This document shows positions 1 to 8,536 of a DNA stretch of 64,000 bases, piece after piece. Source of the DNA: Schaalia canis (GTDB lineage Bacteria; Actinomycetota; Actinomycetes; Actinomycetales; Actinomycetaceae); the NCBI RefSeq assembly GCF_003858455.1, contig NZ_RQZF01000002.1, positions 326,686-390,685 of the forward strand, in the 5' to 3' direction. A program made the position numbers and the translations under genes. The notes under the pieces are model-generated. The model searched no databases. It worked only from the letters and a program-made list of their open reading frames with translations, and was not told the origin of the DNA. Every line of letters starts with the position of its first letter. The first letter of the stretch is position 1.

Positions 1-87
1 TGCGTCCGAGCAAGTCACCGTGGCCGCACGTCCCATCAAACCATCATGCGTGGTCGCTAGGTTACGCGCGGCTGACTAGCTGAGCTT

Positions 88-160
88 GCACCCACATGTG
101 CCTCCACCGGATTCCACGGCCGAATGAGCTCAGTATTGCCTTGGAGTCACATGTAGGCGC
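88..160. repeat. Dispersed ~75-bp inverted-repeat element, copy 1
   Basis: The left arm GCACCCACATGTGCCTCCA (88-106) pairs with the inverse of the right arm at 141-160 (GCGCCTACATGTGACTCCAA). The roughly 35-base centre has no visible structure. This is a diverged member of the family that recurs across the window. Apart from it I see nothing in bases 1-235. Confidence 0.6.
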
Positions 161-235
161 CGCCATGCTTTTCACTGCGCTCAAATTAAGCTCAGACGAG
201 GCGTTGAGGTGGCGTCTGTTGACGCGCTCTGGTTT

Positions 236-2752
236 TTAGCTGACCTTTTCGACCTCAATAAGCACGGCTGTGCCGGGCAGGATATGCGGGGGACGGATTC
301 CCCACTCGCTCAATACCGCCCCGGGTACACAGGCACCTTCTTCGTTCCACCACTCTAGGTCAGAGCGGCATGAAGGATTGCGCAGGCTTTCATAGAGCTC
401 CGGCCCACCGTAGGGACGCACTCTGTAGAGAGCATCCGCCTCCAGCTCGGGTAGGCGCATCAGGCCGTAGGGGTAGTGTTCGGAAGTGTCACGAGCGGCA
501 AAGCACCACACCGACCAGCGCTCATCTGGGGAAACGAGTCCATCGAGTCGCACAGCAGGGTCGGTGATGTCAGCGTGGACGGCGCGTGCTCCCCACGCCG
601 GATTCTGGCTACTTTCAGGCAGCCCATTCTCGCCCGCGATCAGCGGATTTTGCGCTGACCATTCGCGTCGGGCCTGCGTGTAGAGGGCAATCCAGCGGCG
701 TAGGGGTGCCAGCTGTTCGTCGTCCATTGTCAGGATGTTCCACTCGATGCCGAGGTGTCCGCTGAAGGCTACCGAGGCGCGCGTGGCCAGTCGAGTGAAG
801 CGGCCGGTCATGTGCGAGGGTGATTCGGCAATGTGGGCGCCGATCATTTCCGGTGGAACCAGCAGGGAGGTGTGTCGTTGAATGTCGACTCTTTCCAAGG
901 GATCGGTGCAGTCTGATGCCCATACTCGGTCGGTTCGACTGAGGATGCCCAGGTCAATTCGACCTCCGCCTGAGGAGCAGGATTCAATCTCAAGGTGGCC
1001 GAATCGCTCCCGTAGGGCGTCAAGCAGTGCGTAGAGGGCAAGGGTTTGGCCGTGTACGGCCGGGCGACCCGTGTAAGGGGAGATTGCTTCGGTCACGAAA
1101 CGGTTGTGATCCCACTTGATGTAGTCGATTCCCAGCGCCTCAACAAGGGTGCTGATCTCTGTGTAGAGGTAGTCCCAGGCTTCAGGGTTGGCGAGGTCAA
1201 TGACGTACTGGTCGCGTCCCGGCAGAGGCAGACGTGAAGGTTCGGGGCGAAGCACCCATTCGGGGTGGGTTCGGGCAATGTCAGAGTCAAGGCTGATCAT
1301 TTCCGGCTCAAACCAGAGTCCGAACTCCATGCCAAGGGAGTGCACAAGCTCTGCGATGGCGTTGAGTCCTCGCGGCCAAACCTCGGTGTCAACCTGCCAG
1401 TCGCCAAGGGCTCGCGTGTCGTTTCGGCGGCCTTTGAACCATCCATCGTCGATGACGAAGCGTTCAACCCCCACGTGGGCGGCGCGTCGGGCGAGGTCCA
1501 TCATGGTCTGCTCGTCGTGGTTGAAGTAGACCGCTTCCCAGGTGTTGAGGGTGACGGGGCGGGGTCGGTTCACGAAGTGGGGGTGTTGGGCGCGCAGGCG
1601 GGCATGGTAGCGCGAGGCGATCTCGTTGAGTCCGTTTCCCCAGGAGGCAACGAGTTCGGGCGTGGTGTAGTGCTCTCCGTTCTGGAGCGTAATTTCGCCA
1701 GGATAGAGGAGTTCTCCTGCCCCGATGAGTCCATGCGTGTAGGGAGTACGGATGGCGAAATGTGTGCCGTTTCCACTCCAGGCCAGGTGCACAGCGTGGG
1801 TGCGTCCGTGTTCGAAGCTGAATCCGGGCTCTCCTGCGCTGATCAGGAGGCTCGTGTTGAAGTCGGGCCGTCCCATCCAGCTTTCTTTACTGAAGAATCC
1901 TTCAGTGAGGGGTTGGCGCTGGGGGGAGCGTTCACGCAGGTGGTGGCCTGTGTGTGTGAGAAGTTCTGTGGCGCCTGCGGGTAGCGGGAGGCTGAGCCAG
2001 AGGCGTCCGATGCTCAGGGGATCGTCTGAGCGGTTGATGAGGGTGGCGCGTTCACTGACGAGGCCGTGGGCGTCGACGGATAGATCGATGATGAGGTCAA
2101 TGTGGGCGGCTTCATCGGTGGCGTGGATGGTGCATCCGCCTGCCACAACGGGGGCGCTGTTGGGGCCTGAATCGTGCTGTGCGCTCCCACCTGTGAGCTC
2201 AGAGTCGTTTCCTGGTGTTTCAGGGGGGATGGCTGCGTTGGATTCACACCTGGGAGCGGAGGCAGTGCCGTGCTGAGGGGTGGAGGCGCCCAGGGGATGA
2301 GTGGAGGTGCTCAGGTGGCGAGTGGAGGTGCCCTGGGGGTAGGTGGAGGCGCCCAGGGGGTGAGGGTCGATGCGGATGGTGCGGAACGCTGGGAAGATTT
2401 CCCGGCCTTCGCGTTGGATGCTGATCAGTGGCGTGCCAGTCCAGGCTTCAGCCTGGGTGGGGAGCAGGCTCGGGTGTTCTGGCGCTTCCACGCCTGCACC
2501 GAGGATCTGGGCTTTTTGAGCGCGAAGGAGTGAGTTCTTCGCGGGCGAGGACAGCGTGCTCCCCTCCACCGTGTCCGCGTTGCCGGGCGTAGGGGTGCCA
2601 GCGTGACGGCCCAATAGGGACGAAGGGAATGCTGGCCCCCAGTAGCTGATGACCGGCAAACCATCACTTGGGCAGGACAGGACGAGGCTCGTTGCGGGGC
2701 GAGCGCTGGTCGCATCTGACGTGTGCGTGAGGTGGAGGGTGGAGGGGAGCAT
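236..2752 (-). CDS. Alpha-galactosidase, glycoside hydrolase family 36, with a repeat-derived insertion
   Basis: Hydrolyses terminal alpha-1,6-galactosides such as melibiose and raffinose; no signal peptide, so probably cytoplasmic. The GH36 signature is clear: YIKWDHNR with nucleophile Asp548, ESCSSGGGR, and WASDCTDP with the general acid/base Asp614. The spacing of 66 residues between the two catalytic Asp fits the family. At 838 residues it is about 100 longer than typical bacterial GH36 enzymes. The excess includes residues about 130-190, a Pro/Ser/Thr-rich stretch of four 7-residue repeats followed by the translation of a dispersed repeat element, all in frame. The gene starts 16 bases after the stop of the GH16 gene, with AGAGG upstream, so the two probably form an operon. 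Substrates are likely delivered by the neighbouring ABC transporter (inference). Whether the insertion is tolerated in the folded N-terminal domain is unknown. Confidence 0.9.
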   Translation of the reverse strand: MLPSTLHLTHTSDATSARPATSLVLSCPSDGLPVISYWGPAFPSSLLGRHAGTPTPGNADTVEGSTLSSPAKNSLLRAQKAQILGAGVEAPEHPSLLPTQAEAWTGTPLISIQREGREIFPAFRTIRIDPHPLGASTYPQGTSTRHLSTSTHPLGASTPQHGTASAPRCESNAAIPPETPGNDSELTGGSAQHDSGPNSAPVVAGGCTIHATDEAAHIDLIIDLSVDAHGLVSERATLINRSDDPLSIGRLWLSLPLPAGATELLTHTGHHLRERSPQRQPLTEGFFSKESWMGRPDFNTSLLISAGEPGFSFEHGRTHAVHLAWSGNGTHFAIRTPYTHGLIGAGELLYPGEITLQNGEHYTTPELVASWGNGLNEIASRYHARLRAQHPHFVNRPRPVTLNTWEAVYFNHDEQTMMDLARRAAHVGVERFVIDDGWFKGRRNDTRALGDWQVDTEVWPRGLNAIAELVHSLGMEFGLWFEPEMISLDSDIARTHPEWVLRPEPSRLPLPGRDQYVIDLANPEAWDYLYTEISTLVEALGIDYIKWDHNRFVTEAISPYTGRPAVHGQTLALYALLDALRERFGHLEIESCSSGGGRIDLGILSRTDRVWASDCTDPLERVDIQRHTSLLVPPEMIGAHIAESPSHMTGRFTRLATRASVAFSGHLGIEWNILTMDDEQLAPLRRWIALYTQARREWSAQNPLIAGENGLPESSQNPAWGARAVHADITDPAVRLDGLVSPDERWSVWCFAARDTSEHYPYGLMRLPELEADALYRVRPYGGPELYESLRNPSCRSDLEWWNEEGACVPGAVLSEWGIRPPHILPGTAVLIEVEKVS
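2183..2257. repeat. Dispersed ~75-bp inverted-repeat element, copy 2, inside the GH36 gene
   Basis: Arms GCTCCCACCTGTGAGCTC (from 2183) and GATTCACACCTGGGAGC (to 2257) are the outer arms of the family. It keeps the GH36 frame open and is translated as part of the extra N-terminal residues. Confidence 0.7.
2280..2363. repeat. Four 21-bp tandem repeats inside the GH36 gene
   Basis: Units start at 2280, 2301, 2322 and 2343, each beginning GTGGAGG. Being a multiple of three they encode 7-residue repeats (HPLGAST, YPQGTST, RHLSTST, HPLGAST) next to element copy 2. Confidence 0.85.
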
Positions 2753-2768
2753 GTTCGCCTCTACTGGT

Positions 2769-5735
2769 TTAGTGGGTGTGTACTCGTCGTGTGAAGGCGC
2801 CTACTACTGCGAGCAGACCTGCTGCCGTCAGAAGAATCGTCAGATCACTGCCGGTTTTTGCCAGGGATGGGGCGTTCGTGGACGAGGCCTTTGCTGGGCC
2901 TTGCCCTGCGCCCGGCGCCATTTTCTGGGGCGTCTTGTGGGGTGTTTTCTGGGCCGAGTCCGGCGTTGCCTGTCCCTGTGAGGAGTGGCCGCCCTGTTTG
3001 GCGTTATTCGATGGCCCTTGACCGTTGGTCCCCGGCTTATTGGGCGAAGGGCTGTTGGGCTTGGAACCATCCTTCCCAGAACCGTCCTGGCCGGAACCGT
3101 TTTGCCCCGGATTATCTGGCTTGGGTTTACTCTGTCCGGGGTTATCAGGTTTGGGAGTGTTGTTTCCGGGGTTGTCGGGCTTTGGCGTGTTTTGATCGTC
3201 CTGAGGCGGTGCTGGAGGAGCGGGGATCTCCCGCTGAAGGACGGTCACCTTGGCCAACTGGATGTCGGTGGCGGGAATTGCCGGTTTCGATGCTGCCTGC
3301 GCGCCATGCGGGATCGTGGGGAACACAACCTTAATGTACTTGGTGTCTGCAGGCAGATCGTAAGCGTCAAAGGTGGTGCGGGCGTATCCGGGTTGGGGGT
3401 CGATGAAGTTGTCAACGACCGTCATCGGTGCAGGTGTCCATGTGGTGCCATCTGGAGAACTCATCAGGCTGAAGTCGATCATTCCGGGGAAGTTGTCTCG
3501 GATGGAGTAGCCGCGGGTAATCCACCCGCCGTAGGAGTTGCTCACCTGGCTGGTCTTGCCGGGAATGGTTTGGTAGTAGGTCGTCAGGTGAACGTCCTTG
3601 GCGGTCGGCACTTCGTACACGAGGTATTGGGGGCCTTCAGCGTTGTCTGCTACGGCAAGTCGGCTGTCTTCGTATCGTGGTTGGCCGCCGTAGAAGAAGT
3701 TGTTCTTGTTTTCGTAGTTGGCGTTGCCGCGGCTGAGGAATCGCAGTCCTTCTGAGCGTTCGGTGGGACGCAGGGTGTAGCTGTTTGTTGGGGCCGTTGG
3801 ATCGAGGTCGTCGAAGCGTACCTGAGGTTGGTCGGCGCGCTGATAGACGCGCACCCAGTCCACGAGGTAGCTGCTGTTTTGCTTGGTTTCTTGTTTGCGG
3901 TAGTCGACGTCTCCAACCCAGCCGTCTCCCACCTGGGTTTCAAGGATGGGGAACATGGGGCGGGTGTGCATGCCGTCAACGTTCTTGCCCTGCTCTGAGG
4001 TGAAGACTTTCTTTCCGTCGATGTACCAGGTGATTGCTTGGGGGTCCCATTCGACTTCGTAGACGTGGAAGTCTTGGCTCCATGCGACGGGGGAGAAGTT
4101 TTCTTGGCCGTGGGCGCTCTTGCTGACGCCAAGGACGCCGTAGTGGTTGGTGGTCCAGGCTCCCCAGGGGTTTTGTCCGAGGTATTCGAGGACGTCAATC
4201 TCGTCGTGTCCGGTTTCGTCTTGGGCGAGCATCCAGATGGCGGGCCAGATGCCCTTGGAGTCATTGACCTTTGCTCGGACGGCCATGCGTCCAAATTGGA
4301 AGGAGTATTTGTTCTTGGATTCCACGCGTCCCGATGACCACGTCACTTTGTGTGGGGGCGTGGCGGCATCGTATTGATCCCAGCCGACGGCGTCGATGAG
4401 GGCTTGTGTGCTGGGGTAGTTTGTTGAGGTGATGGACAGGTAGGAGCCGTCATTGTCTTTGTGGATGCTGACGGCGTCGCGGTTGTAGATGGCGGCGTGG
4501 TTCCACATCTTGTCGATGATGTTCCACTTGCTTTCGTCGACTGTGTCTCCGTTGAATTCGTCTTGCCATACGAGGGTGTCGTAGGCGCTGGTTGGGGGCG
4601 TGTATTCGGGTGCGCTTTCGTTGAAGTCGAGGCCTTCAGCCCAGATTTCCACTTCTTTGTACTTGGTGGGTTCGCCGTTGCTCTTGTTGATGGTGAAGCG
4701 AATCGTGCGGCCGGTGATCTTTTGACCATCAAGAGTGATTTCGATGGGGTCGTTGCCGACCTGGATATTGCGTTGGCGGTAGATCTCACGGCCGTTTCTT
4801 TGAGAACCTGCGGAGCGTACGTCAACGGCGATGCTGTCGTACTGTCCGGGTTCTAGAGCGAGCACCACTCGTTTGATGGTGTAGGAATTGCGGTATTCAA
4901 ACTGTAGCCACCGTTGCCCGAGGCTGTTGTGGACGGCGTAGTTGTCGTCGATTTTTCCATCGCTGATGGCTGAGATATTCGTCGGGGTGAGGCCGTAGAC
5001 GTAGGGAGTATGTCCCAGGGCGATGTTGCGGCTTTCCGCGCGGGGAGGCAGTGTTTCTCCGTCCTTGGGGGTTGCCATGACTTCGATTTCTCGGAAGGCA
5101 ACACCATTGGAGTACCCTGACCAGTTTCCGTTGAAGTTCTTGATGAAGTGGCCCTTTTGCCAGATGCGGATGTATCGGGCCGAGATCTTCCCTCCGTAAG
5201 GAAGGATGGTTTGGGGGGCCAGGTGGGTGGCCTGGGTTTCCTCGAAGTCAGCAGTATTCGAGATGACGGTGGGGTTGTCGAATGTGGGGGTGTCCGCTAC
5301 CTCGACTTTGACGTTTTTGAAGGTTGATCCTGCGGCTTGGTAGCCGTTGTGGTGGAGGAGGATGCGTCCGATTTCGCGGGATTCTCCAAGGTCGTATTGC
5401 AGGTAGACGTCATTCCAGGTGTCGAATCCGTTGTTATTGGCAGGGTTGCCGCTTTCGGCGCCTGCGAGGATCTTGGTGACGTTTGCGTCTTCACCGCTGT
5501 TGTTGGGGGTGAATCCTGTGTCTCCGTCTGTGGCAAAGTGCGGGTCTTTGATGGTGACGCGCGGGATGGTTGGATCGGCGCTTTCGTGTGTCAGGGTGGC
5601 GTTCGAGGTTGGGGTGCGCCCTAGAAGCACGTTGATGAGCTGTGACTCGTCGGCGTGTGCGGCGGGAGTAAGGAGAGGCATGATCAATGCTGCGGCGGCA
5701 CATGCTGCCACATATTCTCGCCTGAGTGTGAACAT
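2769..5735 (-). CDS. Cell-wall-anchored GH16 glycoside hydrolase (beta-galactanase/glucanase-like) with discoidin-type domains
   Basis: Predicted secreted, sortase-anchored beta-glycan hydrolase of 988 residues. I chose the ATG at 5735 because AAAGGAAAA precedes it and it opens a classic signal peptide ending in AAHA. Two F5/8C (CBM32-like) carbohydrate-binding domains occupy roughly residues 35-390. The GH16 catalytic domain follows, with EIDVLE (nucleophile Glu512, Asp514, acid/base Glu517). Next is a further beta-rich region, a Pro-rich stalk built of PKPDNPG repeats, and a terminal LAKTG signal (about 958-962) with a membrane helix and RRVHTH tail. LAKTG in place of LPXTG is common in Actinomyces surface proteins. 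The exact substrate cannot be read from sequence. It precedes the alpha-galactosidase and faces a sugar ABC transporter, so it may release oligosaccharides from a host or dietary glycan. A perfect 14-bp palindrome lies 20 bases upstream of the start. Confidence 0.85.
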   Translation of the reverse strand: MFTLRREYVAACAAAALIMPLLTPAAHADESQLINVLLGRTPTSNATLTHESADPTIPRVTIKDPHFATDGDTGFTPNNSGEDANVTKILAGAESGNPANNNGFDTWNDVYLQYDLGESREIGRILLHHNGYQAAGSTFKNVKVEVADTPTFDNPTVISNTADFEETQATHLAPQTILPYGGKISARYIRIWQKGHFIKNFNGNWSGYSNGVAFREIEVMATPKDGETLPPRAESRNIALGHTPYVYGLTPTNISAISDGKIDDNYAVHNSLGQRWLQFEYRNSYTIKRVVLALEPGQYDSIAVDVRSAGSQRNGREIYRQRNIQVGNDPIEITLDGQKITGRTIRFTINKSNGEPTKYKEVEIWAEGLDFNESAPEYTPPTSAYDTLVWQDEFNGDTVDESKWNIIDKMWNHAAIYNRDAVSIHKDNDGSYLSITSTNYPSTQALIDAVGWDQYDAATPPHKVTWSSGRVESKNKYSFQFGRMAVRAKVNDSKGIWPAIWMLAQDETGHDEIDVLEYLGQNPWGAWTTNHYGVLGVSKSAHGQENFSPVAWSQDFHVYEVEWDPQAITWYIDGKKVFTSEQGKNVDGMHTRPMFPILETQVGDGWVGDVDYRKQETKQNSSYLVDWVRVYQRADQPQVRFDDLDPTAPTNSYTLRPTERSEGLRFLSRGNANYENKNNFFYGGQPRYEDSRLAVADNAEGPQYLVYEVPTAKDVHLTTYYQTIPGKTSQVSNSYGGWITRGYSIRDNFPGMIDFSLMSSPDGTTWTPAPMTVVDNFIDPQPGYARTTFDAYDLPADTKYIKVVFPTIPHGAQAASKPAIPATDIQLAKVTVLQREIPAPPAPPQDDQNTPKPDNPGNNTPKPDNPGQSKPKPDNPGQNGSGQDGSGKDGSKPNSPSPNKPGTNGQGPSNNAKQGGHSSQGQATPDSAQKTPHKTPQKMAPGAGQGPAKASSTNAPSLAKTGSDLTILLTAAGLLAVVGAFTRRVHTH

Positions 5736-5754
5736 GGTTTTCCTTTTGTCAGTG

Positions 5755-5768
5755 GGACAACGTTGTCC
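5755..5768. promoter_or_regulatory. LacI-type operator in the GH16 leader
   Basis: GGACAACGTTGTCC is a perfect 14-bp palindrome centred on CG, the shape of LacI-family operators in actinobacteria. It lies 20 bases upstream of the GH16 start. Probable ligand is the LacI protein encoded at 9570 (inference). Confidence 0.55.
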
Positions 5769-5953
5769 AGGTGTCCGCTGTAGCGGCATACCTTGAGCAC
5801 AATGCTGCGGGGGCAAAATACCGTTGGGCGATGAGGAGAAACATCGTCTTTCACCACTCTTGAGGTGACTTGGGAAGGATACCATGCCGCCTGTCACCAT
5901 CCGCAAGTCCCCCTGCTATTTTCCCGGAAATTCAGCGATTTGCGTGTCTGCAA

Positions 5954-5983
5954 TTGACGTGGAAACGTTCCCATGATTAACCT
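5954..5983 (+). promoter_or_regulatory. Promoter of the sugar ABC operon with a LacI-type operator in the spacer
   Basis: TTGACG (5954-5959) and TAACCT (5978-5983) are 18 bases apart. The spacer contains the palindrome TGGAAACGTTCCCA (5960-5973), centred on CG. Repressor bound here would block RNA polymerase directly. The core differs from the operator at 5755 (GAAACGTTCC against GACAACGTTGTC). Confidence 0.55.
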
Positions 5984-6105
5984 GTATTCCAATCTCACTT
6001 GGAGCCGTTGACGAATCGTACGATCCGACAACGACGTCACATGGGACATCCAATGACACACAGGCAGCGCACCCGCGTAGCACAACACCCTTCAAGGAGG
6101 AAGGC

Positions 6106-7473
6106 ATGGCACGTTCACGAATTCTCTCGACCTCTGGTGCCCTCATGGTCGCAACAGCCCTCATGCTGGGCGCATGCACCAACCCGGCAGCCAACGATTC
6201 GGCTACAGACACAGGGAGTTCCTCCGAACCAGCCGTCAGCGGCGAATACTGGCCAGCCGCAACTGAAAAGCTCGACGGCGTTGAACTGACCCTCTGGGCC
6301 GCACAAACCTCGAACAAGATCCCCGCCAAGGTTGTCGAAGCTTTCGAGGCCGCCACCGGCGCCAAGGTCAAGGTCGACACCATCCCCGACAACTACGAGT
6401 CCAACGTCCAAACCAAGATCGCCACCGGCGACACCCCCGACATCATGTTCTGGCAGCCCGCCACCTCCACCCTGGCTGGCTTCGTTGCCCAAGACAAGCT
6501 CCAAAACCTCAAGGACATGCCCTGGATGGACGACTACGCCGACGGCATCGCCAATGCTGGCGGCAGCTACGACGGCGAACGCTACGCCGCACTGATCTCC
6601 TCCCCCGACGTTGAAGGCATCTACTACAACAAGAAGGTCTTCGAGGCTGCTGGCATCACCGAACTCCCCAAGAACTGGGCAGAGTTCATCGCCACCGCTG
6701 AAAAGATCAAGGCCGCCAATGTTCCCGGCCTCGTCTCCCCCCTCTTCGAAATGGCTGGCGACCAGTGGGGCACCCAGTGGGCCGTGAACGTTCAGCTCGC
6801 AGAAGCCGCCAAGGACGGCCTGTGGGACCGCATCAACACCGGTAAGGACTCCTTCGAAGGCGCCGACGTTCTTGGAGCCATCAAGGAATACAAGTCCATG
6901 TTCGACAAGGGCCTGTACAACGCAGACGCAGGCTCGGCCACCTTCGATGACCAGACCAGCGCCCTGTGGGAAGGCAAGACTGCCATGATCATCCAGGCCA
7001 ACGGCGCATTCGGCCCCATCGCCGCCCTGGCCAAGAATGACAAGAAGGCCCTGGACGACACCATCGGCTTCTTCCCCATCTCCAAGGACGGCAACATCGG
7101 CACCTCCATTCCTCAGCAGACCGGCGGCATCGTCCTGTTCAACACCGGTGACGCCACCCGCGAGGCCGCAGCCCGCCAGTTCCTTCACTTCTGGATGACC
7201 GACGGCTACGCCGAGTTCGTCAAGGACCAGAACATCGTCTCGGTCCTCAAGTCCGTCCCCTCCCCCGACTCCGTACCCCAGGCTCTGCTCGACTCGGCAG
7301 CATCCCTGGCCAACGCCGAAGGCTCCATGCAGTCCCAAGCCATCGCCAACCCTGACCTCTACCTCAACCTCGCCAACATGGTCAACGGCACCATGACCCC
7401 CGAGGAAGCAGCAAAGGCCACCCAGGATCAATTCGCTGAACTGGCCAAGGCTCAGGGCGCCGAAGGCTTCTGA
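6106..7473 (+). CDS. Sugar ABC transporter substrate-binding lipoprotein
   Basis: Extracellular solute-binding protein (family 1, MalE/UgpB-like) of 455 residues. A signal peptide ends in lipobox LGAC with the acylated Cys24, followed by a Ser/Thr-rich linker, so it is tethered to the outer membrane face. The body shows the usual LTLWAAQTS start, GDTPDIMFWQP and WEGKTAMIIQANGAFG segments of this fold. AAGGAGG precedes the ATG. It is the first gene of an operon with two permeases. No ATPase is encoded here, so a shared MsiK-type ATPase elsewhere is likely, as is common in actinobacteria. The neighbouring alpha-galactosidase suggests an alpha-galactoside or galacto-oligosaccharide ligand, but that is inference. 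Confidence 0.9.
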   Translation: MARSRILSTSGALMVATALMLGACTNPAANDSATDTGSSSEPAVSGEYWPAATEKLDGVELTLWAAQTSNKIPAKVVEAFEAATGAKVKVDTIPDNYESNVQTKIATGDTPDIMFWQPATSTLAGFVAQDKLQNLKDMPWMDDYADGIANAGGSYDGERYAALISSPDVEGIYYNKKVFEAAGITELPKNWAEFIATAEKIKAANVPGLVSPLFEMAGDQWGTQWAVNVQLAEAAKDGLWDRINTGKDSFEGADVLGAIKEYKSMFDKGLYNADAGSATFDDQTSALWEGKTAMIIQANGAFGPIAALAKNDKKALDDTIGFFPISKDGNIGTSIPQQTGGIVLFNTGDATREAAARQFLHFWMTDGYAEFVKDQNIVSVLKSVPSPDSVPQALLDSAASLANAEGSMQSQAIANPDLYLNLANMVNGTMTPEEAAKATQDQFAELAKAQGAEGF

Positions 7474-7484
7474 TCTCACCCCTC

Positions 7485-7529
7485 GTTCGGGCGGGTGGTG
7501 AACCACCCACATTCACCACCCGCCCGAAC
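7485..7529 (+). terminator. Strong intercistronic hairpin after the binding-protein gene
   Basis: Perfect 18-bp stem (7485-7502 with 7512-7529) and a 9-base loop, without a T run. It probably protects the binding-protein mRNA or attenuates read-through into the permeases. Confidence 0.75.
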
Positions 7530-7630
7530 CACACCAACACACCCGGGCTCGCGCCCAACACCCCTCCCCGCAAAGCTGCGGAAACACCTCGGCCTCGTCA
7601 AAGCTGCGCACAACCCACAAAGGAGCGAGT

Positions 7631-8536
7631 ATGAGCGTCACACCAACGAACGCCGGCCGCCTAAGGATGGAGTCGCAAAACTACCCGCTGCACTACCTCC
7701 TCCCGGCCGCCGCCATGCTGCTGGTCTTTTTCTTCGTCCCCACGGTGATGAACTTTATTTACGCCTTCACCGACTGGTCCGCATTCAAAAAAACCATCTC
7801 ATTCAACGGCCTGGATAACATCTACTCGCTCTTCTCCTCCGGCGCCCTCCTGACCGACATTCGCATCACCATCACCTACGCGATCCTTGTCGCCGTCTTC
7901 CAAAACATCTTCGGCCTGGCCCTGGCCGTCCTCTTCGAAGAAGACACCACCCTCAACCGCCTGGGGCGCACCCTCTTCTTCATCCCGGTCATCATGTCCG
8001 CCCTGGCCGCAGGCTACATCTGGCAAGCCGTCCTCAAGACCGACGGCGTATTCAACCAGATCCTTAGCTACATCGCCGGCTACGACGTTGCCGTCCAATG
8101 GCTCGGCTCGACCACATGGACCCTCGTCATCATCGCCATGATCCACGCCTGGAAGTGGATGGGTTTCTCCATGCTCACCTACCTGGCGGGCCTGAAAACC
8201 ATTGATCACGAGATTCTTGAGGCCGCCGCCATGGACGGGGCATCCCGCACCGCCACCTTCTGGCGCATTAAGTTCCCCCTTCTTGCCCCGGCACTCACCT
8301 TCAATATCGCCACCGCGTTGCTGGGCTCTATGAACTCCTTCGACATCGTCCAGTCGCTCACCAATGGTGGCCCCGGTGGCTCCACGGAAATCCTCAACCT
8401 CTTCATCTGGCGCACCTTCGGTAAGGGCCTCTACGCCCAATCCACCACCATGAGCCTGGTGCTGTTCCTACTGGTCATGATCATGGCAATCCCCCTGATT
8501 ACCGTGCTTCGTCGCAGGGAGAAGAAGATCCTATGA
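7631..8536 (+). CDS. Sugar ABC transporter permease (MalF/UgpA type)
   Basis: Inner-membrane permease of 301 residues with six apparent transmembrane segments and the EAA loop (EAAAMDGASRTATFWRIKFP) that contacts the ATPase. AAGGAG lies 7 bases before the ATG. It is the second gene of the transporter operon, separated from the binding protein by a stable hairpin, and its stop overlaps the start of the next permease. It is specific to oligosaccharide uptake (CUT1 family), inferred from family membership. Confidence 0.9.
   Translation: MSVTPTNAGRLRMESQNYPLHYLLPAAAMLLVFFFVPTVMNFIYAFTDWSAFKKTISFNGLDNIYSLFSSGALLTDIRITITYAILVAVFQNIFGLALAVLFEEDTTLNRLGRTLFFIPVIMSALAAGYIWQAVLKTDGVFNQILSYIAGYDVAVQWLGSTTWTLVIIAMIHAWKWMGFSMLTYLAGLKTIDHEILEAAAMDGASRTATFWRIKFPLLAPALTFNIATALLGSMNSFDIVQSLTNGGPGGSTEILNLFIWRTFGKGLYAQSTTMSLVLFLLVMIMAIPLITVLRRREKKIL

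Noticed and set aside
2280..2363. CRISPR-like array
   Set aside because: The units are contiguous 21-bp repeats without spacers and no cas genes are present. The same holds for the 19-bp and GGTATTCC arrays; there is no CRISPR in the window.
6115..7512. 465-residue minus-strand frame opposite the sugar-binding lipoprotein gene
   Set aside because: Antisense shadow of a strongly coding gene, with Gly/Val/Asp bias and no ribosome-binding site or family signature.
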